Assembly: GCA_018806985.1 (NCBI GenBank)
Contig: JADANN010000033.1
Span: 124,001 to 188,000 of the forward strand
Length of the DNA stretch: 64,000 nt
Direction: 5' to 3'
From: Angiostrongylus vasorum
Lineage: Eukaryota; Nematoda; Chromadorea; Rhabditida; Metastrongylidae
Each line of letters begins with the position of its first letter. Position 1 is the first letter of the stretch. Below, one piece after another: positions 54,800 through 64,000 of this stretch. The notes beneath the pieces are model-generated. The model was not told where the DNA came from, made no database searches, and saw only the letters and a list, made by a program, of their open reading frames with translations. The translations under genes and the position numbers were made by a program.

Positions 54800-55070
54800 A
54801 GAAAGAAAAGGCAGAACGAGGGCCTCAGTGGTAACTAACACGTGACCCCCCCGAAACGGTAATCGCAGTTCGATCTGTCGTGCGCTCCAAGTTTTGCACG
54901 ATATGTTTTAGAAGGCCACCGAAAGTCACTATGTGGGCCAAATATGAATCCAGTTACCTCTACGATTCTATGAAGTGGGTCGGGTGTACAACGCATCTCA
55001 AAGGAGTAGAATAGCGCCGCACTCTCCGTCCCTTTATCCTTAGCATCGAGTGTTTCTTGTATATCATCAA
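54800..55070 (+). mobile_element. Composite fragment of family C and SINE A pieces
   Basis: CCCCGAAACGGTAATCGCAG and CCAAGTTTTGCACGATAT resemble family C. They are followed by the SINE A tail (GAAAGTCACTATGTGGGCCA, CAGTTACCTCTACGATTCTA). Confidence 0.45.
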
Positions 55071-55223
55071 AATAAGATGCCATTAGTCATCTACGCAAAG
55101 GGCACTGCTGAGTGAAGCTTCCAATTCGAGCGGTGCTCACTCTCCTAGATACTTTTCGATGGGATTACGAAGACCCAGATCGCAACAACGACCAGTGCCG
55201 GACCATCGACTCAGATCATCGCT

Positions 55224-55266
55224 GCTTTGAAAAAAGGCGAAGGCGTCGAAATGTTAGCTGAATAAA
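55224..55266 (+). ncRNA. Hammerhead-like motif, copy 11 (degenerate)
   Basis: GCUGCUUUGAAAA (core changed), AAGGCGAAGGCGUC keeps a GGCG/CGUC stem II, GAAAU, GUU, AGCUG. Its downstream part (AATAAAATTTC .. CTTGTGTTAGCTC) matches the inverted pair at 19.7-19.8 kb, defining a GUU subfamily. Confidence 0.4.
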
Positions 55267-55426
55267 ATTTCTTTATAGCAGCTTGTGTTAGCTCAACCAC
55301 ATAGATATTTATTGATTAACTCAAAAGACTGACTTGCTATAAACCTCGACATAAATAGTTGGTATATTTATTTATATGATCTTATAAACTGGTCTTGGTG
55401 TGCTGATGCGGGGTTGTAGGTTTTCG

Positions 55427-55676
<250 letters not shown>

Positions 55677-55683
55677 TGGTTCA

Positions 55684-55719
55684 TGGCTGACGTTTCGACG
55701 ATTCCGCCTTCTTCAGCCG
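55684..55719 (-). ncRNA. Hammerhead-like motif, copy 12
   Basis: Minus strand: CGG, CUGAAGA (full core), A, stem II GGCG with loop GAAU and CGUC, GAAAC, GUC, AGCC. Core and stem II are intact. Stem I is shifted because two bases present in other copies (CU before the core) are missing. Confidence 0.6.
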
Positions 55720-56214
55720 TGCTGTTACGAGTGGGACTGTCGTAACAGCACAGCTCTGAGGAAAGCGTCTATCACTCCGTCAATCCTACGTAGATTCGGT
55801 CCCGTAAGTGTATAAGATATTTTGCTTCTGCCTGGAAAAATTGATCGAAGATGTTTTCGACACTTTGAATTGGTCTTTATTTGCGCTAACACTATTGTGT
55901 TGTCATAGACAGATGGCCGAATAGGCCAGCTCGCGGCTACACTGCATTAGAGGAGTAAGGGAGTAATCTCCCACCCAAAGTTGAAGAGCCTATCGCGGAC
56001 CAACTGTGAACCATGCACGCGGTCTTCCTCTCACCCAGTTCGTATGCATCCAAATCAGATGTTGCGGTGATTCTAAGCAGAAAAAAACCCCAGTTATTCC
56101 ACTGCAGGCACGAATAATGATCCAGTGAACACCACTTTTTTGGAAAACCTAACCTACCGAACGCTAGCGAAGCCTGCACATTGTCCATCAATTTGAGCGT
56201 GTTGATATATATGT

Positions 56215-56490
56215 ACATATACAACCACAGTGATACAGAGATATTTGCAGCATTTCGGACTGCACGTGTTTGCGGTTGAAATCGAACACGCTATTACCGT
56301 TTCCGGGGGCTAACGCACTCACCACCGCACAATGCGGATCCTTCGATTCGCCTGTCTCTCAGCTAGTTCTATCGATCAGTGCCATCAGCAATCATTCGTC
56401 AGCGGGATTGATCTGGGAGGCTCAAATTGGCAATGAACCCAGTTAAGCTGAGGCTGTAGTTGGAATTAGATTATTAATTTTTTATTTACT
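56215..56490. repeat. Family C element, left-arm type
   Basis: CAACCACAGTGATACAGAGA, CGTGTTTGCGGTTGAAATCG, TTACCGTTTCCGGGGGCTAA, CAGCTAGTTCTATCGATCAG, GTCAGCGGGATTGATCTGGG, AACCCAGTTAAGCTGAGGC. Confidence 0.7.
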
Positions 56491-56671
56491 GCTTACTACA
56501 ATTTTTCATGGCAGGATATTATGTGTGACACAACCACAGTGGTGCTGAGATATTTGTAAAACTCCGGACCGCAGGTGTATGCGGTGGGGAACGAAGGCGT
56601 TATTACCATTTCAGGGGCTAATCCGTTCACCACCACACTGCGGATCCTTAGTTTCGCCTGTCTCTCAACTG

Positions 56672-57954
56672 TTAGGTTGTAACACATGAAATGTCCGATT
56701 TTAAATGTAAATTTTAAATAATCGTAACTTTTTTCATACTAAGTCTTGTTAATCGAACTACGCACTGTTAAAATCAGCATAATTTTTCCAATAAGAAACA
56801 AATTTATTTATTCCAGTTGCACAAAGTACTGGAGTTCTGAAAGCGATAAATTCATTGAAGGCACTTTTTGCGTCATCGCGGTTGGTGAACCATTTCTCTC
56901 CCAAGAAGTTGTCAACGTGCTTGAAGAAGTGATAGTCGGTAGGCGATAGGTCTGATGAATATAGTGGATGAGGCAAGGTTTCGTAGCCCAACTCGTCCAA
57001 CTTCTTCAGCGCTGGTTCCGCAACGTGACGCCGGGCGTTATCGTGGAGAAGGATTGGTGCTTTTCAATTGACCAATGTCCGTCGTTATTGTTGGAGTTTA
57101 CGGTGCATTTCGTCGATTTGTTGGCAATACTTCATTGCCGTAATCGTTTCGCCGGATTCTGTGATGAATTAGCCCAGCTGCAGATCACCAAACAGTCGCT
57201 ATAATCTTTTCTTGGTGAAATTTCCGCTTTGGGAAGTGCTGTGGAGCCCCATCGCAATCCAGTCATTGAGCTGAACGTCGCCGGTTGTCGTAGAGAATCC
57301 ACTTCTCGTCGCACGTCACAATTCAATCAAGGAAAGGACCGTTTTTTGTGGCGCAGAATAAGAGGAGATGTCACTTCAAAACGACGATTTTTTCGTTATC
57401 GTTTAATTCGTGCGGCACCCACTTGTCGAATTTTCTTGGCTTTCCTATGCGGTTCAAGTGAGTGGAAATTGTTCCTGTGCTTACGTCAAGCTGTTCTGGA
57501 AGCTCCCGAACAATTGTTCGCACGTTTGCGTCCACAGGTTCCTTCAATTCGTCGTTGTCAAGTCCTTCGAGACGTCCGCGACTTTCGTTAACTTCGAGAT
57601 CGAAATCACCAGATCGGAATTTGCGGAACCGTGTTCGCACTGCCGATTCACTATCACTAGCTTCACCCCAAACTTGATTTGGTGATATTCGGAGCTCCTG
57701 CCGCGACACTGTGTCCATTTGTTCCACTCATACAAGAAAAAGGACGCGAATATGACGTCGATTTATAATAAAGTTTAAGCTTATACAAATATTAAAATAA
57801 TAAATCTTAAAAAACCAACACTAGGGATAGAAAGAGCAGACTTTGTGCTTTGAAAATATTTATTGAACATACATAAAGGAAAAAAGTTTTTATTTAAAGA
57901 AATTGCACGAAACATAAAACAATGAAATCGGACATCTCATATGTTACAACCTAA
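56672..57954 (-). mobile_element. Mariner element, copy 2, with intact inverted repeats
   Basis: Ends are TTAGGTTGTAACACATGAAA (left) and ..ATATGTTACAACCTAA (right). The outer 13 bases are perfect inverted repeats, including the TA target duplication at 56673-56674 and 57952-57953. Length is 1,283 bp. It is nested in a family C element, so it is the younger insertion. Confidence 0.9.
56758..57735 (-). pseudogene. Mariner transposase, inactivated
   Basis: N-terminal DNA-binding part at 57727-57371 (..TRFRKFRSGDFDLEVNESRG.., ..KPRKFDKWVPHELND), central block with IVTCDEKWILYDN (first catalytic Asp) near 57.3 kb, and C-terminal block 57000-56758 with DELGYETLPHPLYSSDLSPTD and FFKHVDNFL (third catalytic Asp). 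Both catalytic Asp contexts are kept, but an in-frame TGA (57323-57325) stands just before the first one and frameshifts separate the blocks. It resembles the bandit/Hsmar1 lineage. Confidence 0.85.
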
Positions 57955-58340
57955 TAGCTCTACCAATCAGTGCTATCAGCACCCGTCAACGGAAATAAAT
58001 AGAGCCTCTGTTGAACTCGGTTCAGTGCCGATTTGCGCTCCCCCGGATCAGTACTGTTGACGGATGGTTGCTGGTGGCAACATAAATGTAAAAACTGACT
58101 GAGAGAAAAGCGAAGCAAAGGACTCAGTGGTAGAGTGGGTAACATGTGAGCCCCCGGAAAGAGTAATCGCGGGTCTCGAAGTTCAACGGGGGGTTTCGTG
58201 TTTTGTGAATATCTCGGCATCATTGTGATAAACTTCCTCTCGGTCGTGTTCTAATGCCTCATATAATAGAAGTTTGCTAATGAAGACAAAATGATATCAA
58301 TTTTAAGCGTTCAACCGTTTAAGCGAAAGCGTATTTCGAA

Positions 58341-58618
58341 AGGCGCGTGTAGCGCAGTGGTCGGAGGCGCCCTGCAATACACATAGAGTTGATCCCCGCG
58401 CCTCAGGCTCAGCGAGCCTTTCATCCCCTTCAGGGTCGGCAAATTGGTACCACACTTCTCTGGGAGGATATCAGCACTGGCCCGATACATCGATAGGCCA
58501 CCGCGAGTCATTGTAGAGGCCAGACATGCACTCAATCACCACCAACGATGCTTAATGAAGTCGGATGCATGGCGCATCCCCCACTGATTGAACAGCTCCG
58601 AGAGTATCGTCCTTTTTA
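58341..58618 (+). mobile_element. SINE family A, reference copy
   Basis: Head GGCGCGTGTAGCGCAGTGG .. GAGTTGATCCCCGCGCC: the first six bases pair with the last six (acceptor-like stem), and A and B boxes are present. Body GGTCGGCAAATTGGTACCAC, GATACATCGATAGGCCACCG, CATTGTAGAGGCCAGACATG; tail TTAATGAAGTCGGATGCATG, TTGAACAGCTCCGAGAG. Confidence 0.85.
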
Positions 58619-58624
58619 ACCAAT

Positions 58625-59470
58625 CCGCCCGGGCGCCGATTTTTTGTGGCTTGTCCCGATCGCATACGCGCATTTTTTCGTTGGTTGCGGACTTTTTTGC
58701 TTTTTTCGAAAATAAAAGGTCTTTTCTCAATAACTAGAGTTCTTTAGGGGTTGTAAGCATGACAAGATTGTAGAAGAGGCTTTGCTCTATCGTTTTATGA
58801 GTATGAACGATATCTATGCTACTATGCACTTTGTGTTACTGTGGTCCATTATCCAGATATATTCCTTCTGGATTTAGAAGTATTTCCCAGTTTATATCGA
58901 GTCTGTTTCGGTATTTTTTTGTCCCCATACATTCCATAAAGTAACCACGATTCGTCAGAGGGGATGGAAATCAAATCATTGTTGGTTGCTAGTCAAATTA
59001 CCCGTCCATGGACTTTTTCGAACGAAACTTTCTGGTAAACTACTAAGTTTAGAGAATGGTTTTTCTGCTCTTACCCCCTAATATTTTGTTCTGCTTTCTA
59101 CTAGCTATCGATTGAACATACATAGTGCCATAAAGAATGCTGTGGAACCTACTAAACCAAGTATGGACACTTAGTGTCCATTGGGTCACTTGGTCGAAAC
59201 AGCTATGGACTTCATGGTTCTCATCCAGGGTGAAATGGGTTAATTAATACTAATAATCCTCTATCCTCGGTGGGATATTTCCAAGAGCGTTTCCAAATCA
59301 ATTAAAAAAACCTTCAAGAAAAAAAAACGGTGGACAAGGGTCAAGAGTGAAACCCTTGTTCAGATTATTCACTTGGTGGTAATGTGGACATCGTAGTTCT
59401 GTCAACAGCACAGTTCGGTTCATGTGAACGTTCCAGAATTCCTTAATGAAAGTCTTCCTTCAGTTGAAGT
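58625..59470. other. Upstream region of the aminoacylase gene, no recognised element
   Basis: About 850 bp without repeat-family copies or exon signals. A short inverted phrase AGTGTCCATTGG/CCAAGTATGGACACT lies at about 59158-59182. The promoter presumably lies here, but no motif is diagnostic. Confidence 0.35.
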
Positions 59471-59483
59471 TACGATTTCAGAT
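59471..59483 (+). promoter_or_regulatory. Likely trans-splice acceptor at the aminoacylase start
   Basis: TACGATTTCAG ends at 59481, two bases before the start ATG (59484). Such a position fits spliced-leader addition. A frame continuing upstream of the acceptor (from 59424) is not needed. Confidence 0.55.
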
Positions 59484-62400
59484 ATGTCCGACGAGGACAT
59501 CGCTGTTACGAAGTTCCGTGAATATTTACGAATAAACACTGAGCAACCCTCTCCGGATTATGGTGGGTTTCCAGAATCATGTTCTCAGAAAAGTGCTTTC
59601 TTACCTGTCCACCTAGCCAGTGATAATGGACTGAACCAGTAGGCCAGTAATTTGTTCTATTTTTGTCCTACATTTATTCTTCCCTATGACAGACTTTAGC
59701 CTCTCAATGGACCTACTGAATTTTTTTTGGAGTGATCTGAGATACAGGATATATCTTATGATCAGGATGATACCTACTTGGATACTTGGGCTGCTCGTTC
59801 TCACTGGTTGTGCGAGCCCCAGCACAATCTCCACTTTTTCGGAGTTTTCATGGTTTAGCCACTGTGGATCCTTGGATTCCTGAGGTCAGCCCTAGCCAAA
59901 TTCTGTCTCAGGTCTTCACCACCTCAGGCATTCGCAACCCTTGTGGATTAGAGGGAGATCTGCCACCTAGCGACTAGTTTGATACCAGAACGGTGGTGGA
60001 TCCTGGTATTGGTTTACTCTTAGCTGGGCCTCCTGATGGAAGTGCCGAACTTTTCAGCTTGGGAGACCCTGCTGGAGGATGAATGACCCTGCTGTAGATC
60101 GCAGTCCGACACCCAGGAACACCTCCCAGCCACGATGAGGCGGTAAATCGTTGGGAGGGAGGTATGAATACTGATTGACTTAGTAAACCATTCGTTTCAT
60201 TTCATTGGTATCAGCAGTAGTACCTAATAGTGAACCATGACCATTGTGCGACAAAAACATTTGCCCCATTGATGCTGAGATGTTTGCAAAACTCCACACC
60301 GCAGACATTCGTTCCGTTCCGAGGTCAGCCCAGGCCAAACTCTGTTCCAGGTTTTGAGGACCAGAGAGAGATTTACCACCATGCGATCAGTTTGATACCA
60401 GGGCGGTAGTGGATCCTGGTATTGGGAATATGAATCACGAATATAATAGAGGTTAGGTGGATTCGGCGTACCTGGGACAGAAAGCTCATTCATGAACCCG
60501 CCTGAGTCTCAGTCCATGAAAACACTGGGTCGCTTTAGTCTGTATGTAGCTTTAGGTGAGCGACTTGTATACTTCTAACAGGAGATCATGGCTAAACGGT
60601 TCGAGAATCCTAATATGAAGAAAATCCATGGAATTCTAAGGGTTCAGGTTTCTCATTAACTGGTGTAATACACTTTTTTTACCATTTATCCATTTGCAGA
60701 TAGTTGCTGTAAATTTCTCATTCGTCTCGCCGATGAACTGGGAATTCAAAGCAAAGTCGTTGAGGTATGTTACACCTAGTACTAATCGGTTTACTCAGAG
60801 AGGTCTCTCATAGAAAGAAATCCGTCCATTTTATTTTCCCTGTTCGTTCTTTCTCATTTAGTAGATTTCTTAATATCATGAAGCTCGTGTAGCGCAGTGG
60901 TTGGAGGCGACCCGCAATAGATATGGGGATCGATCCCCGCGGCCCAGGCTCGCCAAGCCATCCATCCCTTTGGGGTCGGCAAATTGGTACCAGACCTATC
61001 TGGGAGGATAACGGCACTGGGTTGATACATAGGCAGGCCATCGGAATTGTTCTAAAGACCAGATATGCATTCAGTCACCTCCAACGATGCTACGAATGGA
61101 GTCGAATGCATGGAGCATCCCTCAGTGATTGACCGTCGCCGAGAGCTCTATCCTTTTATTTTATCATGAAGCTGTTGAGTGTGAATATTCTAGAAATTCA
61201 TCAGTTATGTTCTTCTTTGTCTGTAATTTCCAATATTCTCCCATTGTCGTTACTTTTTACCCCACTTTCCAGGCTGTTCCCGGCAAGCCTTTTGTGATAA
61301 TGACAATTCCTGGGTTAAAATCAGAGTTGTCTTCGATTGTGCTGTACTCTCACACTGATGTGGTCCCTACTTTTAAGGTACAGTTAGTTATGATGGAGAT
61401 ATTTCCTATTTTCGACCCTTTACTACGATTCGGAAAGGTCTTTACAATATCGTAAGATTAAAGTTGAATCAAGGGATGGAACTACTCAAAACTTTATCTG
61501 TTTTAATTAGTGATTTTAAATTAATGTGCAGTTGGAAACATTACAGGACAAGTGGATGCATGACCCATATTCAGCTCATAAGGACGAGCAAGGTAGGATT
61601 TATGCTCGTGGCGCGCAAGACATGAAGTGTGTTGGTTCGCAATATTTCGAAGCAATACGAAGACACTTTCTACGCGGTAACAAACAGTGGTTGAGGACCA
61701 TTCATATCGTCTGGGGTCCAGGTAACGCTTACACGTTCTTAAAGACTTTCGACACAAATATTTTAATACTGAAAATAAAGCAATACTGAGAGAAAAGAGA
61801 AACGAAGGACATGCAAGGTGTGGTAGTGAAGGCGTTAGCCCCGGAAAGGACAATAACACGTTCGTTCCCCACCGCAGACACCAGCGGTCCGGAGTTTTGC
61901 AAATATCTCAGCACCATTGTGGTTGTATCACACTGAAAAGATGGTTTCAAAACCAACTTTTCTTTAACCTCGTCATGACTAGTCAATATGTATTCTTCCT
62001 TTGATAAGCTTACGCGAGGTTGATAAGTAGTCTTTATTTTCGGTTAACGTTTCGACGTCTTTGTCTTCATCGGAACCGATGATCGGACTTATCAAAGAAA
62101 GAATACATACTGAAAAGAGTTTAGATATTTCTACTATACTACGTAATCAGGTTATAGATGAAGAGATCGGAGGTGTGGAGGGCATGAAGAAGTTCGTGCA
62201 AATGCCTGAGTTTCGTGAACTCAACCTGGGTTTCATGCTCGACGAAGGTCTGGCCAGTGAAACATCAACATACAAGGTGTACTATGGAGAGCGTAATCCG
62301 TGGTGGGTGGAAATCACATGTAGCGGTTCGCCAGGACACGGATCAAAATTCATCGAAAACACTGCTGTAGAGAAACTGGTACATGTTTAAGTTTCATTAA

Positions 62401-63901
62401 TTGCTCTGGAATTCACTCTTAGCTGGTTTTTCCTTCTTTTAAGTGGGACACTGCGCTCCTCTAAGCAACAATTTTCATGCACAGTTCAGCAATCCGTTAT
62501 CAACAGTGTCTTGTCGTTCCGTGAACAACAACGATCCTTGCTAAGAACGGATTCGTCGAAACGACTCGGTGATGTCACGACGGTGAATATCACAAAAATC
62601 AACGGTGGTGTACAAGTGAACGTATTGCCGGAGCAGTTTATCATGTGTCGGTTCTGACTTTGTCAATTACTTTAGTCCTAAGGAATTACCTAAATCAATA
62701 CAAAAGTAAAAACAGTTACCGTAACATTTCACAGGCACCTTTGAGCTACCGGAGATTGGCTCTACTCTGGTGTTGTATGAGATTCTCGAGGCAGCAAACT
62801 TTTGAAATGCAGTATTGAATACAATAATAAGGATGCTGAGATATGTGTAAAATCGGAACCTTGGCTGGGCTTCGGACCCAAGCATGAAAAACAATAGGGG
62901 CCAAAATGAAAGGTGTACTAAATATTTTTCTGCCCTTATCTATGATTCGTCCGTTTTATAGGCAGTAACGGTCGACGTAGTATTGTTAACAGGTGTTTAA
63001 TTAGTGATTGGGAAACGTTTTGCTACAGTGATCTCTCTCAGGGATTTTCCGATCGAATAGTCGTTAAGTTCATCTGGAATCCTCCCAAAGGTTTCACGCC
63101 TCATCGTGGCTGGGAGGTATTCCTGGGTGTTGGGCTACGATGTACAGCGGGGTGATTCATCCTCCTCGCGGGGCCCTCCAAGCTGAGATAGAGTCCGACG
63201 TTTCCATCAAGATGCCCAGCTAAGAGTGAACCAATATCAGGATCCACCACCTTCCTGTTATGAAACTAGTCGCATGGTGGCAACTCTCCTTCTGATCCAC
63301 AAGCGCCGCGACTGCCTGTAGTGGTAACGACCTGGAGCAGATTTTGGCCAGGCTGACATCGGGACTTCGGGGAACCACAGTGGCTCAAGCAGAAAAACTC
63401 CGAAAAAATGGGAATTATGCTGAGGCTCGCGCGACCAGTGAAGACGGGTCATCCAAGTATTCAGGTTAGTAACATTCTGGGATAGGTTGTCTTGCGTGTG
63501 GATTCGATTGGAAAGTTGTTGCAACTTTTTAGACCTGTAGACTTTAGACTTCAGACTCATAGATGGAGAGAAAATTAGTCTTCCCGTATATCTGCTGTCA
63601 CTTTCAGCACTCGACATACGTGTAACTCCAACTACTGATTTCTCTGAAATGGAAGCGACTATTGCTGGTTGGTGCAAGAATGCTGGTCCGGGTGTTACGT
63701 TTAAATATGTCCAAGTAAGTGAAGATTATATGATAATAAGTGCTGTTGTACTGCCAAAGGCTGTTGGAGCTCAGTTTCACAGGATAAACGAAAGAGTAAC
63801 AATTCTCAGTGACTGTTTCAGAAATCGGAGGTTAATGCAGTAACGCCGACAACAAACGATGATCCATTCTGGTCTGCGTTTGAGAGGTCCCTTCAGAAAG
63901 A
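59484..63901 (+). CDS. acy-1: Aminoacylase-1 (N-acyl-L-amino-acid amidohydrolase, M20 family), 5' part, 8 exons
   Basis: Exons: 59484-59562, 60700-60764, 61273-61377, 61547-61721, 62158-62378, 62490-62646, 63608-63714, 63822-63901 (continues past the window). All have GT..AG introns and matching phases, giving about 327 residues of an expected 400. Seen: N-terminus MSDEDIAVTKFREYLRI; YSHTDVVP (zinc-ligand His and catalytic-site Asp); ARGAQDMKC (bridging Asp); PDEEIGG (catalytic Glu and zinc-ligand Glu); DEG; PWWVEIT and SPGHGSKF in the dimerisation lid domain; VTPTTDF. The last zinc ligand of the family lies beyond the window. Known role: a cytosolic zinc enzyme that hydrolyses N-acetyl and other N-acyl L-amino acids to free amino acids, as a homodimer. 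Introns carry SINE A, family C, family D and a hammerhead-like repeat. The exon 6/7 junction gives a product two residues shorter than in the human protein. The symbol is by homology only. Confidence 0.92.
59766..60165 (-). mobile_element. Family D repeat, minus orientation (aminoacylase intron 1)
   Basis: The low end shows the tail unit (GGATACTTGGGCTG), then CGAGCCCCAGCACAATC, CTGAGGTCAGCCC, CTTGTGGATTAGAGGG, GGTGGATCCTGGTATTGG, CAGTCCGACACCCAGGAAC, ending in CCCAGCCACGATGAGGCGG. Confidence 0.75.
60262..60435 (-). mobile_element. Fragments of family C and family D (aminoacylase intron 1)
   Basis: GATGCTGAGATGTTTGCAAA with ACTCCACACCGCAGAC (family C end), then CGAGGTCAGCCCAGGCC .. ATACCAGGGCGGTAGTGGAT (family D interior). 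Confidence 0.6.
60883..61167 (+). mobile_element. SINE family A copy (aminoacylase intron 2)
   Basis: Head GCTCGTGTAGCGCAGTGG, B box GGGGATCGATCCCCGCG, body GGTCGGCAAATTGGTACCAG, GATACATAGGCAGGCCATCG, tail GCTACGAATGGAGTCGAATG and GAGAGCTCTATCCTTTTATT. Confidence 0.85.
61775..61945. repeat. Family C arm (aminoacylase intron 4)
   Basis: ACTGAGAGAAAAGAGAAACG, GGTGTGGTAGTGAAGGCGTT, CCCCACCGCAGACACC, GGTCCGGAGTTTTGCAAATA and CTCAGCACCATTGTGGTTGT. Confidence 0.7.
62041..62077 (-). ncRNA. Hammerhead-like motif, copy 13 (aminoacylase intron 4)
   Basis: Minus strand: GGUU, CCGAUGA (one change from CUGAUGA), A, stem II GAC/GUC, GAAAC, GUU, AACC. Stem I GGUU/AACC pairs fully with different bases from copy 6 (AAGCU/AGCUU), which is compensatory change. 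Confidence 0.5.
63083..63465 (+). mobile_element. Family D repeat (aminoacylase intron 6)
   Basis: CTCATCGTGGCTGGGAGGTA, GCTACGATGTACAGCGGGGT, GGATCCACCACCTTC, CTGTAGTGGTAACGACCTGG, ATTATGCTGAGGCTCGCG, GGTCATCCAAGTATTCAGG. Same order as at 53975-54360. Confidence 0.75.
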
Positions 63902-64000
63902 GTGAGTAGGGCCTTCTGTTCTTTAGAACGGTACCATCGTATCATTTGAACATTACTGAAGTTTGTAAAGAAGGGCTATTTTCAATTCCTAGATATCCAT

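Larger units (their letters stand above)
56495..58240. repeat. Family C palindrome split by a mariner insertion
   Basis: The left piece (56495-56671) runs TTTATTTACTGCTTACTACA .. CCACCACACTGCGG .. TCTCTCAACT. After the mariner it continues (57955-58240) TAGCTCTACCAATCAGTGCT .. CATCATTGTG. Unbroken copies read TCTCTCAGCTAGTTCTATCG at this junction. Confidence 0.75.

Noticed and set aside
55937..56224. 95-codon minus-strand frame
   Set aside because: It partly overlaps a repeat edge, has no splice context, and the composition is not convincing.

Overview
This window looks like nuclear DNA of a parasitic clade V nematode, most likely a hookworm (Ancylostoma/Necator type). Supporting points are AT-rich sequence, many short exons in large repeat-filled introns, TTTTCAG splice acceptors with ATGs a few bases after spliced-leader-like acceptors, a bandit/Hsmar1-like mariner, an RTE LINE and Penelope-like elements (PLEs). 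The genus is inference from the repeat repertoire; no search was possible.

Two conserved protein genes can be reconstructed exon by exon. (1) An SLC22-type organic ion transporter lies on the minus strand (about 11.1-20.5 kb, 15 exons in matching phase; possible first exon near 28.2 kb and last exon near 10.4 kb). Its introns hold SINEs, a palindromic repeat cluster and a 1-kb TG/TATG microsatellite. (2) The 5' part of an aminoacylase-1 (M20 peptidase) gene lies on the plus strand (59.5-63.9 kb, eight exons, running off the right end). Weaker models: a small plus-strand gene (21.4-29.2 kb), a short C-terminally anchored membrane protein (3' exon at 8.65-8.85 kb), a Ser/Thr/Pro-rich terminal exon (9.82-10.01 kb), and isolated exon-like pieces near 31.5, 35.9, 37.8, 45.1 and 51.3 kb.

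The rest is mostly mobile DNA: about 26 copies of a tRNA-derived SINE (family A), eight of a second tRNA-derived SINE (B), a long palindromic MITE-like family (C), a third SINE-like family (D), an RTE retrotransposon copy (23.4-26.0 kb) and a fragment (50.1-50.4 kb), two mariner copies (46.2-47.5 and 56.7-58.0 kb, the second nested in a family C copy), and PLE remnants with GIY-YIG endonuclease coding (22.6, 49.8 and 52.3 kb).

The most notable observation is a family of at least 13 short structured motifs with hammerhead-ribozyme architecture (CUGANGA core, covarying stem II, GAAAC..GUC, covarying stem I, almost no stem III). Two copies lie about 200 bp downstream of a PLE GIY-YIG reading frame; others stand alone like solo PLE terminal repeats, two touch a GTT microsatellite, and two form an inverted pair. 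This fits the minimal hammerheads described in PLE terminal repeats.
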